Assembly (NCBI RefSeq): GCF_023516435.1
Contig: NZ_CP097332.1
Span: forward strand, 1,364,001 to 1,428,000
Origin: Jatrophihabitans telluris
Lineage (GTDB): Bacteria; Actinomycetota; Actinomycetes; Mycobacteriales; Jatrophihabitantaceae
DNA length: 64,000 nucleotides
Direction of reading: 5' to 3'
The position numbers and the translations under genes were made by a program. Of the stretch, positions 8,114 to 15,103 are shown one piece after another. How positions within the stretch are numbered: position 1 is the first letter of the stretch; each line of letters begins with the position of its first letter. The notes under the pieces are model-generated. The model saw only the letters and a list, made by a program, of their open reading frames with translations, was not told the DNA's origin and did no database searches.

Positions 8114-8287
8114 AATGTCCGAAATCGGGGGATCCAGTACGGCTACTGGAGTCCGGCCGACGCCGGTAACTGCGCAGATAGCCTAGCGTGTGGCGGGCAC
8201 TGCTCGTGACCCCCGTACACTTCCTTACTCGGAACGTGTCTCGTCCCGGCAGCTCGCCGCGCCTGGAACGAGAATGACGACACGCGC

Positions 8288-8365
<78 letters not shown>

Positions 8366-8435
8366 TTCGACCGCACCAGAAATCCCGGCCGCAACCGCGG
8401 TCGCGACAGATCGCGCAAGGAGCGAAGAGCACATC

Positions 8436-9872
8436 GTGAAGAGCACCGTCGAGAACCTGAGCCCGACCCGCGTGAAGCTCGCGGTCGAGGTGCCTTTTGA
8501 CGAGCTGAAGACCAGTCTGGACGACGCCTACAAGGCCATCGGAGCGCAGGTTCGCGTCCCCGGCTTCCGTCCCGGCAAGGTTCCGGCCCGCATCATCGAT
8601 CAGCGGGTGGGGCGTGCGGCAGTCTTGGAAGAAGCCATCAACAAGGCGCTTCCGAAGGTGTACTCCGAGGCCGTCCGAGAGGCCGGCGTCAAGGCGCTCG
8701 GGCAGCCGGACATCGAGGTCACCAAGCTCGAGGACAACAGCGAGCTGGCCTTCACCGCCGAGGTCGACGTCCGTCCGGAAATCACGGTTCCGGCCTACGA
8801 CGGCCTGGCCGTCACGGTGGCCGACGCCCAGGTCAGTGACGAGGAGATCGCCGAGCAGTTCGACGCGCTGCGCGCCCGCTTCGGCACCCTCACCGGCGTC
8901 GAGCGCTCGGTCGAGAGCGGTGACTTCGTCTCCGTCGACCTCAACGCCAGCGTCGACGGCGTGGACGTCGAGGGTGGCTCGGCCGCGGGCCTGTCCTACG
9001 AAGTCGGCTCCGGCAACCTGATCGAGGGCCTCGATGAGGCGATCATCGGCAAGTCAGCAGGGGAGAGCGCGTCCTTCGCCTCCAAGCTGGCCTTCGGTGA
9101 TCACGCCGGCGAGGACGCCGACATCACGGTCACCGTCAACTCCGTCAAGGTCCGGGAGCTGCCCGAGGCCGACGACGAGTTCGCCCAGCTGGCCTCGGAA
9201 TTCGACACGATCGACGAGCTTCGTGCCGACCTGGCCGAACGGCTCGGCCGGGTGAAGGTCCTGGGACAGGGTGCCGAGGCCCGTGACAAGGTCCTCGAAC
9301 TGCTGGTCGAGCGCACCGAGGTGCCGCTGCCCGAGTCATCGGTCCAGGCCGAGATCGATTGGCGCGAGCACGACGTCGTCCACCAGCTCAACCACGACGA
9401 TGACGCCTTCGCCAAGTACCTGGAGTCCGAGGGTAAGACCAAGGACGAGTTCACGGCCGAGTTGCGCGAGGTGGCCGAGCAGTCGGTCAAGACGCAGTTC
9501 ATCCTGGACTCGATCGCCGACGCCGAGGCGGTCTCCGTCTCCGACGCCGAACTGACCGAGTACATCGTGCGGCAGGCCCAGCGTTATGGCATGGCCCCCC
9601 AGGAGTTCGCCGACCAGATCGTGCAGGCCGGCAACATCGGGGCGCTCGTCGCCGACGTCCGCCGGAACAAGGCCCTGGCGACCGTGCTGGAGTCGGCCAA
9701 GGTGACCGACGAGTCCGGCAACCCCGTCGACCTGTCGGCACTGACCACGCCCGAGGGTCAGGCCGAACTGGACGAGCTGACCGACGCCGAGCCCGCCGGC
9801 TACGACCACGGCGATCACGACCACGGCGATCACGACCACGGCGATCACGAGCACGGCGATCACGAGCACTGA
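8436..9872 (+). CDS. tig: Trigger factor, ribosome-associated folding chaperone
   Basis: 478 residues from the GTG at 8436 (MKSTVENLSPTRVKLAVEVPF). It holds the N-terminal ribosome-binding domain with the docking loop (about residues 36-50, GFRPGKVP), a central FKBP-type PPIase-like domain (about 150-240, SGDFVSVDLNASVDG) and a helical C-terminal chaperone domain. AAGGAG lies at 8417-8422, a slightly long spacing. The last ~22 residues form a His/Asp/Gly repeat, an unusual metal-binding-type tail encoded by 15-bp tandem repeats. The gene precedes clpP1-clpP2, the common actinobacterial arrangement. Confidence 0.95.
   Translation: MKSTVENLSPTRVKLAVEVPFDELKTSLDDAYKAIGAQVRVPGFRPGKVPARIIDQRVGRAAVLEEAINKALPKVYSEAVREAGVKALGQPDIEVTKLEDNSELAFTAEVDVRPEITVPAYDGLAVTVADAQVSDEEIAEQFDALRARFGTLTGVERSVESGDFVSVDLNASVDGVDVEGGSAAGLSYEVGSGNLIEGLDEAIIGKSAGESASFASKLAFGDHAGEDADITVTVNSVKVRELPEADDEFAQLASEFDTIDELRADLAERLGRVKVLGQGAEARDKVLELLVERTEVPLPESSVQAEIDWREHDVVHQLNHDDDAFAKYLESEGKTKDEFTAELREVAEQSVKTQFILDSIADAEAVSVSDAELTEYIVRQAQRYGMAPQEFADQIVQAGNIGALVADVRRNKALATVLESAKVTDESGNPVDLSALTTPEGQAELDELTDAEPAGYDHGDHDHGDHDHGDHEHGDHEH
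9804..9869 (+). repeat. 15-bp coding tandem repeat (His/Asp tail of trigger factor)
   Basis: The unit GACCACGGCGATCAC (Asp-His-Gly-Asp-His) is repeated about four and a half times in frame, with Glu replacing Asp in the last units. It ends at the stop codon. Confidence 0.9.
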
Positions 9873-9879
9873 GCCTTAA

Positions 9880-9890
9880 CGCCCTGAGCG
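9880..9890. promoter_or_regulatory. Candidate ClgR operator upstream of clpP1
   Basis: CGCCCTGAGCG fits the CGC-N5-GCG core bound by ClgR, the actinobacterial activator of clp genes, and its flanks (TTAA before, AAC after) are A/T-rich as in the published Corynebacterium consensus. It lies about 150 bp before clpP1. No clgR gene is in the window. Confidence 0.55.
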
Positions 9891-9894
9891 AACG

Positions 9895-9926
9895 CGGGCG
9901 GGTCCGGGGATACCCGGGCCCGCCCG
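9895..9926 (+). terminator. Terminator after trigger factor
   Basis: A 14-bp stem, CGGGCGGGTCCGGG and CCCGGGCCCGCCCG, with one G-U wobble and a 4-nt loop. It starts 23 nt after the tig stop codon and has no U-tract, which is usual in actinobacteria. It should separate tig from clpP1 transcription. Confidence 0.75.
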
Positions 9927-9966
9927 TGCCGTTAGGGTCGAAGTAGTCATCACAGCAACGTCACCG

Positions 9967-10018
9967 CAGCACGTCCCAGCAGCACGTCCCAGCAGCACGT
10001 CCCAGCAGCACGTCCCAG
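9967..10018 (+). repeat. 13-bp tandem repeat in the clpP1 leader
   Basis: Four perfect units of CAGCACGTCCCAG end 15 nt before the clpP1 start codon. The unit core CAGCACG also occurs three times in tandem upstream of clpX (11602-11625). Confidence 0.85.
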
Positions 10019-10033
10019 CAGGAAGGAATACTC

Positions 10034-10687
10034 GTGAGCTTCGAAGATCGGCAGCGCCAAGCGGCGCAGCCCACCCGCCTGATCGAGTCCCGCAGCGCCG
10101 GCACCGGCATGAACCTCAACGACTCGGTCTATGACCGGCTGCTTCGCGAGCGGATCATCTTCCTCGGCCAGCCCGTCGACGACACCATCGCGAACCAGAT
10201 CTGCGCTCAGCTGCTCCTGCTGTCCGCGGAGGACTCGACCCGAGACATCAACCTGTACGTCAACTCGCCCGGTGGTTCCGTGACCGCGGGAATGGCCATC
10301 TTCGACACGATGCAGTTCGTGGAATGCGACATCGCCACGTACTCGCTCGGGCTGTCGGCCTCGATGGGGCAGTTCCTGCTCACCGCCGGCGCGCGCGGCA
10401 AGCGCTACGCCCTGCCGCACACCCGGATCATGATGCACCAGCCTTCGGCCGGTATCGGCGGCACCGCCTCCGACATCGCGATCCAGGCCGAGCAGTTCAA
10501 GTTGACCAAGGCCCAGATGAACGAGCTCAACGCCAAGCACACCGGCCAGACGCTCGAGCGTATCCAGGCCGACTCCGAGCGCGACCGCTGGTTCACAGCT
10601 GACGCGGCGCTCGAATACGGATTTGTCGATCACGTCGTCAGCGGCGTGGGCCAGATGGCGGCCGGCAACGCTCCGGCCCCCGCGTAA
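10034..10687 (+). CDS. clpP1: ATP-dependent Clp protease proteolytic subunit 1
   Basis: 217 residues from the GTG at 10034, with AGGAAGGA upstream. It is a serine peptidase of the ClpP ring. The catalytic Ser110 lies in GLSASMGQF and His135 in MMHQP, followed by the handle-helix region. In actinobacteria ClpP1 and ClpP2 form mixed heptameric-ring tetradecamers that work with ClpX or ClpC. It is 15 nt upstream of clpP2 and almost certainly cotranscribed. A ClgR-type site and a tandem repeat lie upstream. Confidence 0.95.
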   Translation: MSFEDRQRQAAQPTRLIESRSAGTGMNLNDSVYDRLLRERIIFLGQPVDDTIANQICAQLLLLSAEDSTRDINLYVNSPGGSVTAGMAIFDTMQFVECDIATYSLGLSASMGQFLLTAGARGKRYALPHTRIMMHQPSAGIGGTASDIAIQAEQFKLTKAQMNELNAKHTGQTLERIQADSERDRWFTADAALEYGFVDHVVSGVGQMAAGNAPAPA

Positions 10688-10702
10688 GGGAGAGACAGCA
10701 AC

Positions 10703-11368
10703 ATGAGCCAGCTCTACACCCCGGGCGGTCACGTCTCGCCCTACGGCACCGCGCCGGCCGCTCCCAGCAGCCGGTACGTCCTGCCGTCATTCATCGAGCG
10801 CACCAACTACGGGATGAAGGAATCCAACCCGTACAACAAGCTCTTCGAGGAACGCATCATCTTCCTGGGCGCTCCGATCGACGACGTCGTGGCCAACGAC
10901 GTCATCGCTCAGCTGATCTGCCTGGAGTCGACCGATCCGGATCGCGACATCCTGATCTACATCAACTCCCCCGGTGGCTCGGTCACGGCGCTGACCGCGA
11001 TCTACGACACGATGAGCTACGTCCGGCCCGAGATTCAGACCTACTGCATGGGCCAGGCCGCCTCGGCTGCCGCTGTGCTGCTGGCTGCCGGCACCAAGGG
11101 CAAGCGTTTCGCGCTCGAACACAGCCGCGTGCTGATCCACCAGCCTTCCGGCGAGGGCCAGGGCCAGGTGACCGACCTGGAGATCCAGGCCAACGAGATC
11201 ATCCGGATGCGCACCCTGCTGGAGGAGATTCTGGCCAAGCACACCGGCCAGACCGTCGAGCAGGTCAAGCTCGACATCGAGCGCGACCGTATCCTGACCG
11301 CCGACCAGGCCAAGGACTACGGCATCGTCGACTCGGTGATCACCTCGCGCAAGATCGCCAACGACTGA
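10703..11368 (+). CDS. clpP2: ATP-dependent Clp protease proteolytic subunit 2
   Basis: 221 residues. The second ClpP paralogue has catalytic Ser121 in [13 protein letters not shown] and His146 in LIHQPSG. The N-terminus is about 20 residues longer than ClpP1 ([15 protein letters not shown]), compatible with a processed propeptide. GGGAGAG provides the ribosome-binding site. It forms an operon with clpP1; clpX follows after a 341-bp gap with its own leader. Confidence 0.95.
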   Translation: MSQLYTPGGHVSPYGTAPAAPSSRYVLPSFIERTNYGMKESNPYNKLFEERIIFLGAPIDDVVANDVIAQLICLESTDPDRDILIYINSPGGSVTALTAIYDTMSYVRPEIQTYCMGQAASAAAVLLAAGTKGKRFALEHSRVLIHQPSGEGQGQVTDLEIQANEIIRMRTLLEEILAKHTGQTVEQVKLDIERDRILTADQAKDYGIVDSVITSRKIAND

Positions 11369-11601
11369 GCCAGGACCTGGTACGTGGCTCGGCCCAGCAG
11401 TCACACCGTCCACACCAGTCACACCCCACGTCGTCGCCCGGATTGCTCCGAACCCGGACACGCGGCTAAAGGAGCGACTTATCGCCTCCCACGAGGTAGC
11501 GTTTCACTAGCGCTGCTCCGTGCGGAGGCGGGTGTGCGGCGTTCAGGATGGCTCTGATGCTCATTCGGCGGTCCAGCCCTCCGATAAGAGCATGGGATTG
11601 C

Positions 11602-11625
11602 CAGCACGACAGCACGACAGCACGT
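11602..11625 (+). repeat. 8-bp tandem repeat CAGCACGA upstream of clpX
   Basis: CAGCACGA, CAGCACGA and CAGCACGT are contiguous. The CAGCACG core is the same as in the clpP1 leader repeat. Confidence 0.7.
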
Positions 11626-11653
11626 CTGCACCACAGCAGGACAACAGGACGGA

Positions 11654-11668
11654 CACCGTGACACGGTG
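11654..11668. promoter_or_regulatory. 15-bp perfect palindrome upstream of clpX
   Basis: CACCGTG-A-CACGGTG has perfect 7-bp arms, 41 bp before the clpX start. Its CGTGACACG core is shared with the palindrome upstream of the WS/DGAT gene (55388-55402). Confidence 0.45.
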
Positions 11669-11709
11669 CGAGGTCCGCGGCGGACACACCACGAGAGGAC
11701 GGTCACCGA

Positions 11710-12990
11710 GTGGCTCGGGTAGGCGATGGCGGCGATCTGCTCAAATGCTCTTTCTGCGGGAAGAGTCAGAAGCAGGTCAAGAAGCTGATTGCCGGTCCCG
11801 GCGTCTACATCTGTGACGAGTGCATCGATCTCTGCAACGAGATCATCGAGGAAGAGCTGTCCGAGTCGACGGAGTTCAGCTTCGACGAGCTGCCCAAGCC
11901 GACCGAGATCCGCGAGTTCCTCAACCAGTACGTCGTGGGCCAGGACGATGCCAAGCGCACCCTGGCGGTCGCCGTCTACAACCACTACAAGCGCGTCCAG
12001 GCCGGCGGCGAAAGCACCGGCAAGCGCGCCGACTCGAGCGTCGAGCTGGCCAAGTCGAACATCTTGCTGCTGGGCCCGACCGGCTCCGGCAAGACGCTGC
12101 TGGCCCAGACCCTGGCGCGGATGCTGAACGTCCCATTCGCCATCGCCGACGCCACCGCGCTCACCGAGGCCGGGTACGTCGGTGAGGACGTCGAGAACAT
12201 CCTGCTCAAGCTCATCCAGGCCGCCGACTACGACGTCAAGCGAGCTGAGACCGGGATCATCTACATCGACGAGGTCGACAAGATCGCCCGCAAGGCTGAG
12301 AACCCGTCCATCACCCGTGACGTCTCGGGTGAAGGCGTGCAGCAGGCTCTGCTTAAGATCCTCGAAGGCACGTCGGCCGCGGTTCCGCCCCAGGGTGGTC
12401 GCAAGCACCCGCATCAGGAGTTCATTCAGATCGACACCACGAACGTGCTGTTCATCGTCGGCGGCGCCTTCGCCGGTCTCGACCGGTTGATCGAGGGCCG
12501 AGTCGGTAAGAAGGGGCTCGGTTTCGGCGCCGAGCTGAAGACCAAGTTCGAGCAGGAGACCCGCGACGTATTCGGCGAGGTCATGCCCGAGGACCTGATG
12601 AAGTTCGGCCTGATCCCCGAGTTCATCGGCCGGCTGCCGGTCATCACCTCGGTGCGGCCACTCGACCGCCACGCCCTCGTACAGATTCTCACCGAGCCCA
12701 AGAACGCGCTGGTGAAGCAGTACGCGCGGCTGTTCGAGCTGGACGGCGTCGAACTCGAGTTCTCCGACGACGCGTTGCAAGCCATCGCCGACCAGGCCGT
12801 GAAGCGGGGCACCGGTGCTCGTGGCCTGCGCGCCATCATGGAGGAAGTTCTCCAGTCGGCTATGTACGAGGTTCCCTCACGCGAGGACGTCGCCAAGGTG
12901 CTCATCACCAAGGAGACGGTCCTGGAGCACGTGTACCCGACCTTGGTTCCGCGTACCGAGGTCGAGGCGCCGCGCGAGAAGTCGGCCTGA
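11710..12990 (+). CDS. clpX: ATP-dependent Clp protease ATP-binding subunit ClpX
   Basis: 426 residues from the GTG at 11710. It is an AAA+ unfoldase that recognises substrates and feeds them to ClpP1P2. The N-terminal C4 zinc-binding domain uses Cys13, Cys16, Cys35 and Cys38. Walker A is GPTGSGKT, Walker [12 protein letters not shown], and the pore and sensor regions ([21 protein letters not shown]) are normal. The length is usual for the family. A strong terminator follows at 13007. Confidence 0.97.
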   Translation: MARVGDGGDLLKCSFCGKSQKQVKKLIAGPGVYICDECIDLCNEIIEEELSESTEFSFDELPKPTEIREFLNQYVVGQDDAKRTLAVAVYNHYKRVQAGGESTGKRADSSVELAKSNILLLGPTGSGKTLLAQTLARMLNVPFAIADATALTEAGYVGEDVENILLKLIQAADYDVKRAETGIIYIDEVDKIARKAENPSITRDVSGEGVQQALLKILEGTSAAVPPQGGRKHPHQEFIQIDTTNVLFIVGGAFAGLDRLIEGRVGKKGLGFGAELKTKFEQETRDVFGEVMPEDLMKFGLIPEFIGRLPVITSVRPLDRHALVQILTEPKNALVKQYARLFELDGVELEFSDDALQAIADQAVKRGTGARGLRAIMEEVLQSAMYEVPSREDVAKVLITKETVLEHVYPTLVPRTEVEAPREKSA

Positions 12991-13006
12991 CCGTTCGTAA
13001 TTCACT

Positions 13007-13030
13007 TGCCGGGGTCCTTGGACCCCGGCA
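13007..13030 (+). terminator. Terminator after clpX
   Basis: A perfect 10-bp stem, TGCCGGGGTC and GACCCCGGCA, with the 4-nt loop CTTG, starting 16 nt after the clpX stop codon. Confidence 0.85.
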
Positions 13031-13241
13031 TAGTGCTGTCCGGAGCACTCCCGCCCAGTTGGGTGCCCAGCTAACTACCGGCTTGAATGCCCCCGCCCTG
13101 CCTGGCGCAGGGCCCGGATGTGGAGGAGGCGTCGAGATGTCTATCGAGTCCTCGGGGACCGTACTCGTCCCCCACCCTTCCGGGGCGCTCAGCTAACTCG
13201 TCGAGTCCGGCACGCGCCTCGTCATCCGAGGAGCACACGCG

Positions 13242-14126
13242 TTGTCTTTCGACGACTTGTCACACGAGCTACCCCTGTTTGACCCGACCTGCGCGCCGTT
13301 CTCGTTCCAGTACGCCGTGGAGCCCGGTGAAGGCCAGCGCTGGTCCACCTGGTCCGCGGTCGTCAAGGGGGCCCGCGGCCCCGAACCACGACCCCAGTGG
13401 CTGGTCACCTCCGACGCCGCCCTGGACACCGAACTCGGCATCCTCAAGACGGGCAAGGAAGCGGATGTCTTCCTGATCGAGCGTGCGGTGCCCGATACCG
13501 TCGGACGCGCTGGTCCGGCCGATTCCGTGGTGCTTGCCGCCAAGCGCTATCGGGAGCCCGAGCACCGCAACTTCCACCGCGACGCCGGCTACCTCGAAGG
13601 TCGCACCGTTCGGCGCAGCCGGGATCAGCGCGCGATCGCCAACCGAACCGCCTACGGCCGCCAGGTGCTGGCGGGTCAGTGGGCCGCGGCCGAGTTCACG
13701 GCGCTCTGCCGGTTGTGGCAGCGAGGCCTGCCGGTGCCCTACCCCGTCCAAGTGGATGGGACCGAGGTGCTGATGGAGTTCGTCGGATCGGACCGGGTCG
13801 CGGCGCCCCGTCTGGCCCAGACCCGCCCCAGCAGGACGGAGCTGGTGGACTGGTTCGGGCAGATCACCGAGGCCATGCGGGGGCTGGCCACCCTCGGCCA
13901 GGCGCACGGAGACCTATCGGCCTACAACGTGCTCGTCCACGACGGGCGGCTGGTCCTCATCGATCTGCCGCAGGTGGTCGACATCGTCGCCAATCCGTCG
14001 GGTCTCGACTTTCTGGAGCGGGATTGCCGCAACATCTGTGCCTGGTTCGGTCAGCGCGGTTACGAGCGTGACCCGTCGGAGTTGCTGGGTCTCCTGGCGG
14101 CGACGGCGTTCGGCGCCTCGTTCTGA
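13242..14126 (+). CDS. RIO-family serine protein kinase
   Basis: 294 residues starting with TTG at 13242, preceded by GAGGAG. The RIO1-type kinase core is clear: ELGILKTGKEADVFLIER (nucleotide-binding loop region), the AAKRYR lysine, the catalytic HGDLSAYNVLV and the metal-binding LIDLPQVVD. In archaea and eukaryotes RIO kinases act in small-ribosomal-subunit maturation; the bacterial role is not established. The 250-bp gap before it contains the clpX terminator and two copies of CAGCTAACT but no gene. Confidence 0.88.
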   Translation: MSFDDLSHELPLFDPTCAPFSFQYAVEPGEGQRWSTWSAVVKGARGPEPRPQWLVTSDAALDTELGILKTGKEADVFLIERAVPDTVGRAGPADSVVLAAKRYREPEHRNFHRDAGYLEGRTVRRSRDQRAIANRTAYGRQVLAGQWAAAEFTALCRLWQRGLPVPYPVQVDGTEVLMEFVGSDRVAAPRLAQTRPSRTELVDWFGQITEAMRGLATLGQAHGDLSAYNVLVHDGRLVLIDLPQVVDIVANPSGLDFLERDCRNICAWFGQRGYERDPSELLGLLAATAFGASF

Positions 14127-14135
14127 CCGGATCGG

Positions 14136-14342
14136 TCAGCGGGACAGGTGCTGCACGAGGCTGGGCGATGTGGCGCAGTACATGGCGTAGTACCCGTCGG
14201 ACCGGGCTGGGTACGCATTGGGCGCCCGACCGAATCGGTAGCGACGTCGGCGCGTGGATGGGGCAACGGGAGCGGCGGCCGGAGCCGGGGCGGTGTCCGT
14301 GGTCGTCGAGCGGGCTGAGGGAGCGGAAAGTATGAAGGACAT
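14136..14342 (-). CDS. 68-residue basic hypothetical protein, divergent from a regulator
   Basis: Starts MSFILSAPSARS and ends YYAMYCATSPSLVQHLSR, with a central RRRRYRFGR patch after an Ala/Pro-rich linker. It has no recognised family. It is supported by a TACCTT -10 element exactly 6 nt before the ATG, by high-GC third positions and by its position across a shared palindromic operator from the HTH regulator. The first codons overlap the operator. A longer frame upstream would run into the regulator gene and is not believed. Confidence 0.4.
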   Translation of the reverse strand: MSFILSAPSARSTTTDTAPAPAAAPVAPSTRRRRYRFGRAPNAYPARSDGYYAMYCATSPSLVQHLSR

Positions 14343-14369
14343 ACTTCGAAGGTAATACTTCATACTTTC
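14326..14369. promoter_or_regulatory. Palindromic operator between divergent leaderless promoters
   Basis: A perfect 12-bp inverted repeat, GAAAGTATGAAG (14326-14337) and CTTCATACTTTC (14358-14369), surrounds a smaller internal palindrome centred on CTTCGAAG (14344-14351). It lies just upstream of the HTH regulator promoter and covers the promoter and start of the minus-strand micro-ORF. An autoregulatory operator is the simplest reading. Confidence 0.65.
14349..14354 (-). promoter_or_regulatory. -10 element TACCTT for the minus-strand micro-ORF
   Basis: Read on the minus strand, TACCTT is separated from the ATG at 14342 by 6 nt. It lies inside the operator. Confidence 0.4.
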
Positions 14370-14393
14370 CCGAGTCAAGCCTTTCCGGCGCAT

Positions 14394-14399
14394 TACGCT
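14394..14399 (+). promoter_or_regulatory. -10 element TACGCT of the ArsR-like regulator
   Basis: TACGCT is 6 nt before the ATG at 14406, which predicts a leaderless transcript. The operator ends 25 bp upstream, about where RNA polymerase would contact the -35 region. Confidence 0.6.
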
Positions 14400-14405
14400 G
14401 GGCCC

Positions 14406-15056
14406 ATGCCGGCCCCGTCGACAGACCGAGAACCCGAGAACCCGCCCGCCAGCGAAGGGAGAACTCGACCGGAGCCGGTCGTGCTGACCGACCCACGGGC
14501 GATCAAGGCCCTGGCGCACCCCGCCCGGCTGGCCGTTATCGACGAGTTCTTCTCCGGTCGCCGGCTCACCGCGACCGAATGCGCCGAGATCGCCGGGTTG
14601 TCGGCAAGCGCGATGAGCTATCACCTCAGGGCGCTGGAGAAGTGGGGCATCATCCGGAGGTCGGAAGCCACCGACGACGGGCGCGAGCGGCCCTGGGAGG
14701 CGGCCGGGAGTGGGCTGCGCATCCAGTCGACAGAACCCCACGCCTCGATCGCCGGCGAAACCCTGCTCATCGACCGGATACTCGATCGTCAGCGCAGCGA
14801 GATCCAAGCCTGGCTCAACGCCGACGACTCGGTCCGTGGTGACTGGGACGACGCGATGACCATTGCCGGTACCGGCTTCTACCTCACGTTGCCGGAGACC
14901 CTCGCGGTCACCAAGGCTTTGCAGGCCGAACTCGACAAGTTCGACCGGCGGGCCGATGAGGACCTGCCCGAGGGTGTCCGGCAGGTGCGCATCAACATCA
15001 CGGTCGTACCCACCGAGCGGACCGCGCCGGAGCGAACGTCAGCCGAACCCGCCTGA
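14406..15056 (+). CDS. ArsR-type winged-helix transcriptional regulator
   Basis: 216 residues. The N-terminal winged helix (about residues 20-95) reads LTDPRAIKALAHPARLAVIDEF then LTATECAEIAGLSASAMSYHLRALEKWGII, a classical ArsR/HTH_20 fold. No metal-binding cysteines are present. The C-terminal part (about 110-200) is a helical region with YLTLPETLAVTKALQAELDKF, as in ArsR-like proteins that sense small molecules or partner proteins. Its likely operator is the palindrome at 14326-14369. Usual partners such as an MFS exporter are absent; the only divergent neighbour is the micro-ORF. Confidence 0.85.
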   Translation: MPAPSTDREPENPPASEGRTRPEPVVLTDPRAIKALAHPARLAVIDEFFSGRRLTATECAEIAGLSASAMSYHLRALEKWGIIRRSEATDDGRERPWEAAGSGLRIQSTEPHASIAGETLLIDRILDRQRSEIQAWLNADDSVRGDWDDAMTIAGTGFYLTLPETLAVTKALQAELDKFDRRADEDLPEGVRQVRINITVVPTERTAPERTSAEPA

Positions 15057-15091
15057 GCTCGCCTGCTCCACAGCCGATTGGCAGCGCTTCG

Positions 15092-15097
15092 TAGGAT
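15092..15097 (+). promoter_or_regulatory. -10 element TAGGAT of valS
   Basis: TAGGAT is 6 nt before the valS GTG at 15104. No Shine-Dalgarno sequence is present. Confidence 0.6.
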
Positions 15098-15103
15098 TGG
15101 CGG

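Larger units (their letters stand above)
11369..11709. other. Intergenic region between clpP2 and clpX
   Basis: 341 bp without a credible gene. It holds an 8-bp tandem repeat (11602-11625), a 15-bp palindrome (11654-11668) and a short GCGACTTATCGC inverted repeat near 11475. These suggest that clpX has its own regulated promoter and is not simply read through from clpP2. Confidence 0.5.

Noticed and set aside
14407-15056. Metal-sensing ArsR repressor
   Set aside because: The HTH is ArsR-like but the cysteine or histidine metal sites of the metal-sensing group are not seen, and no metal transporter is adjacent.
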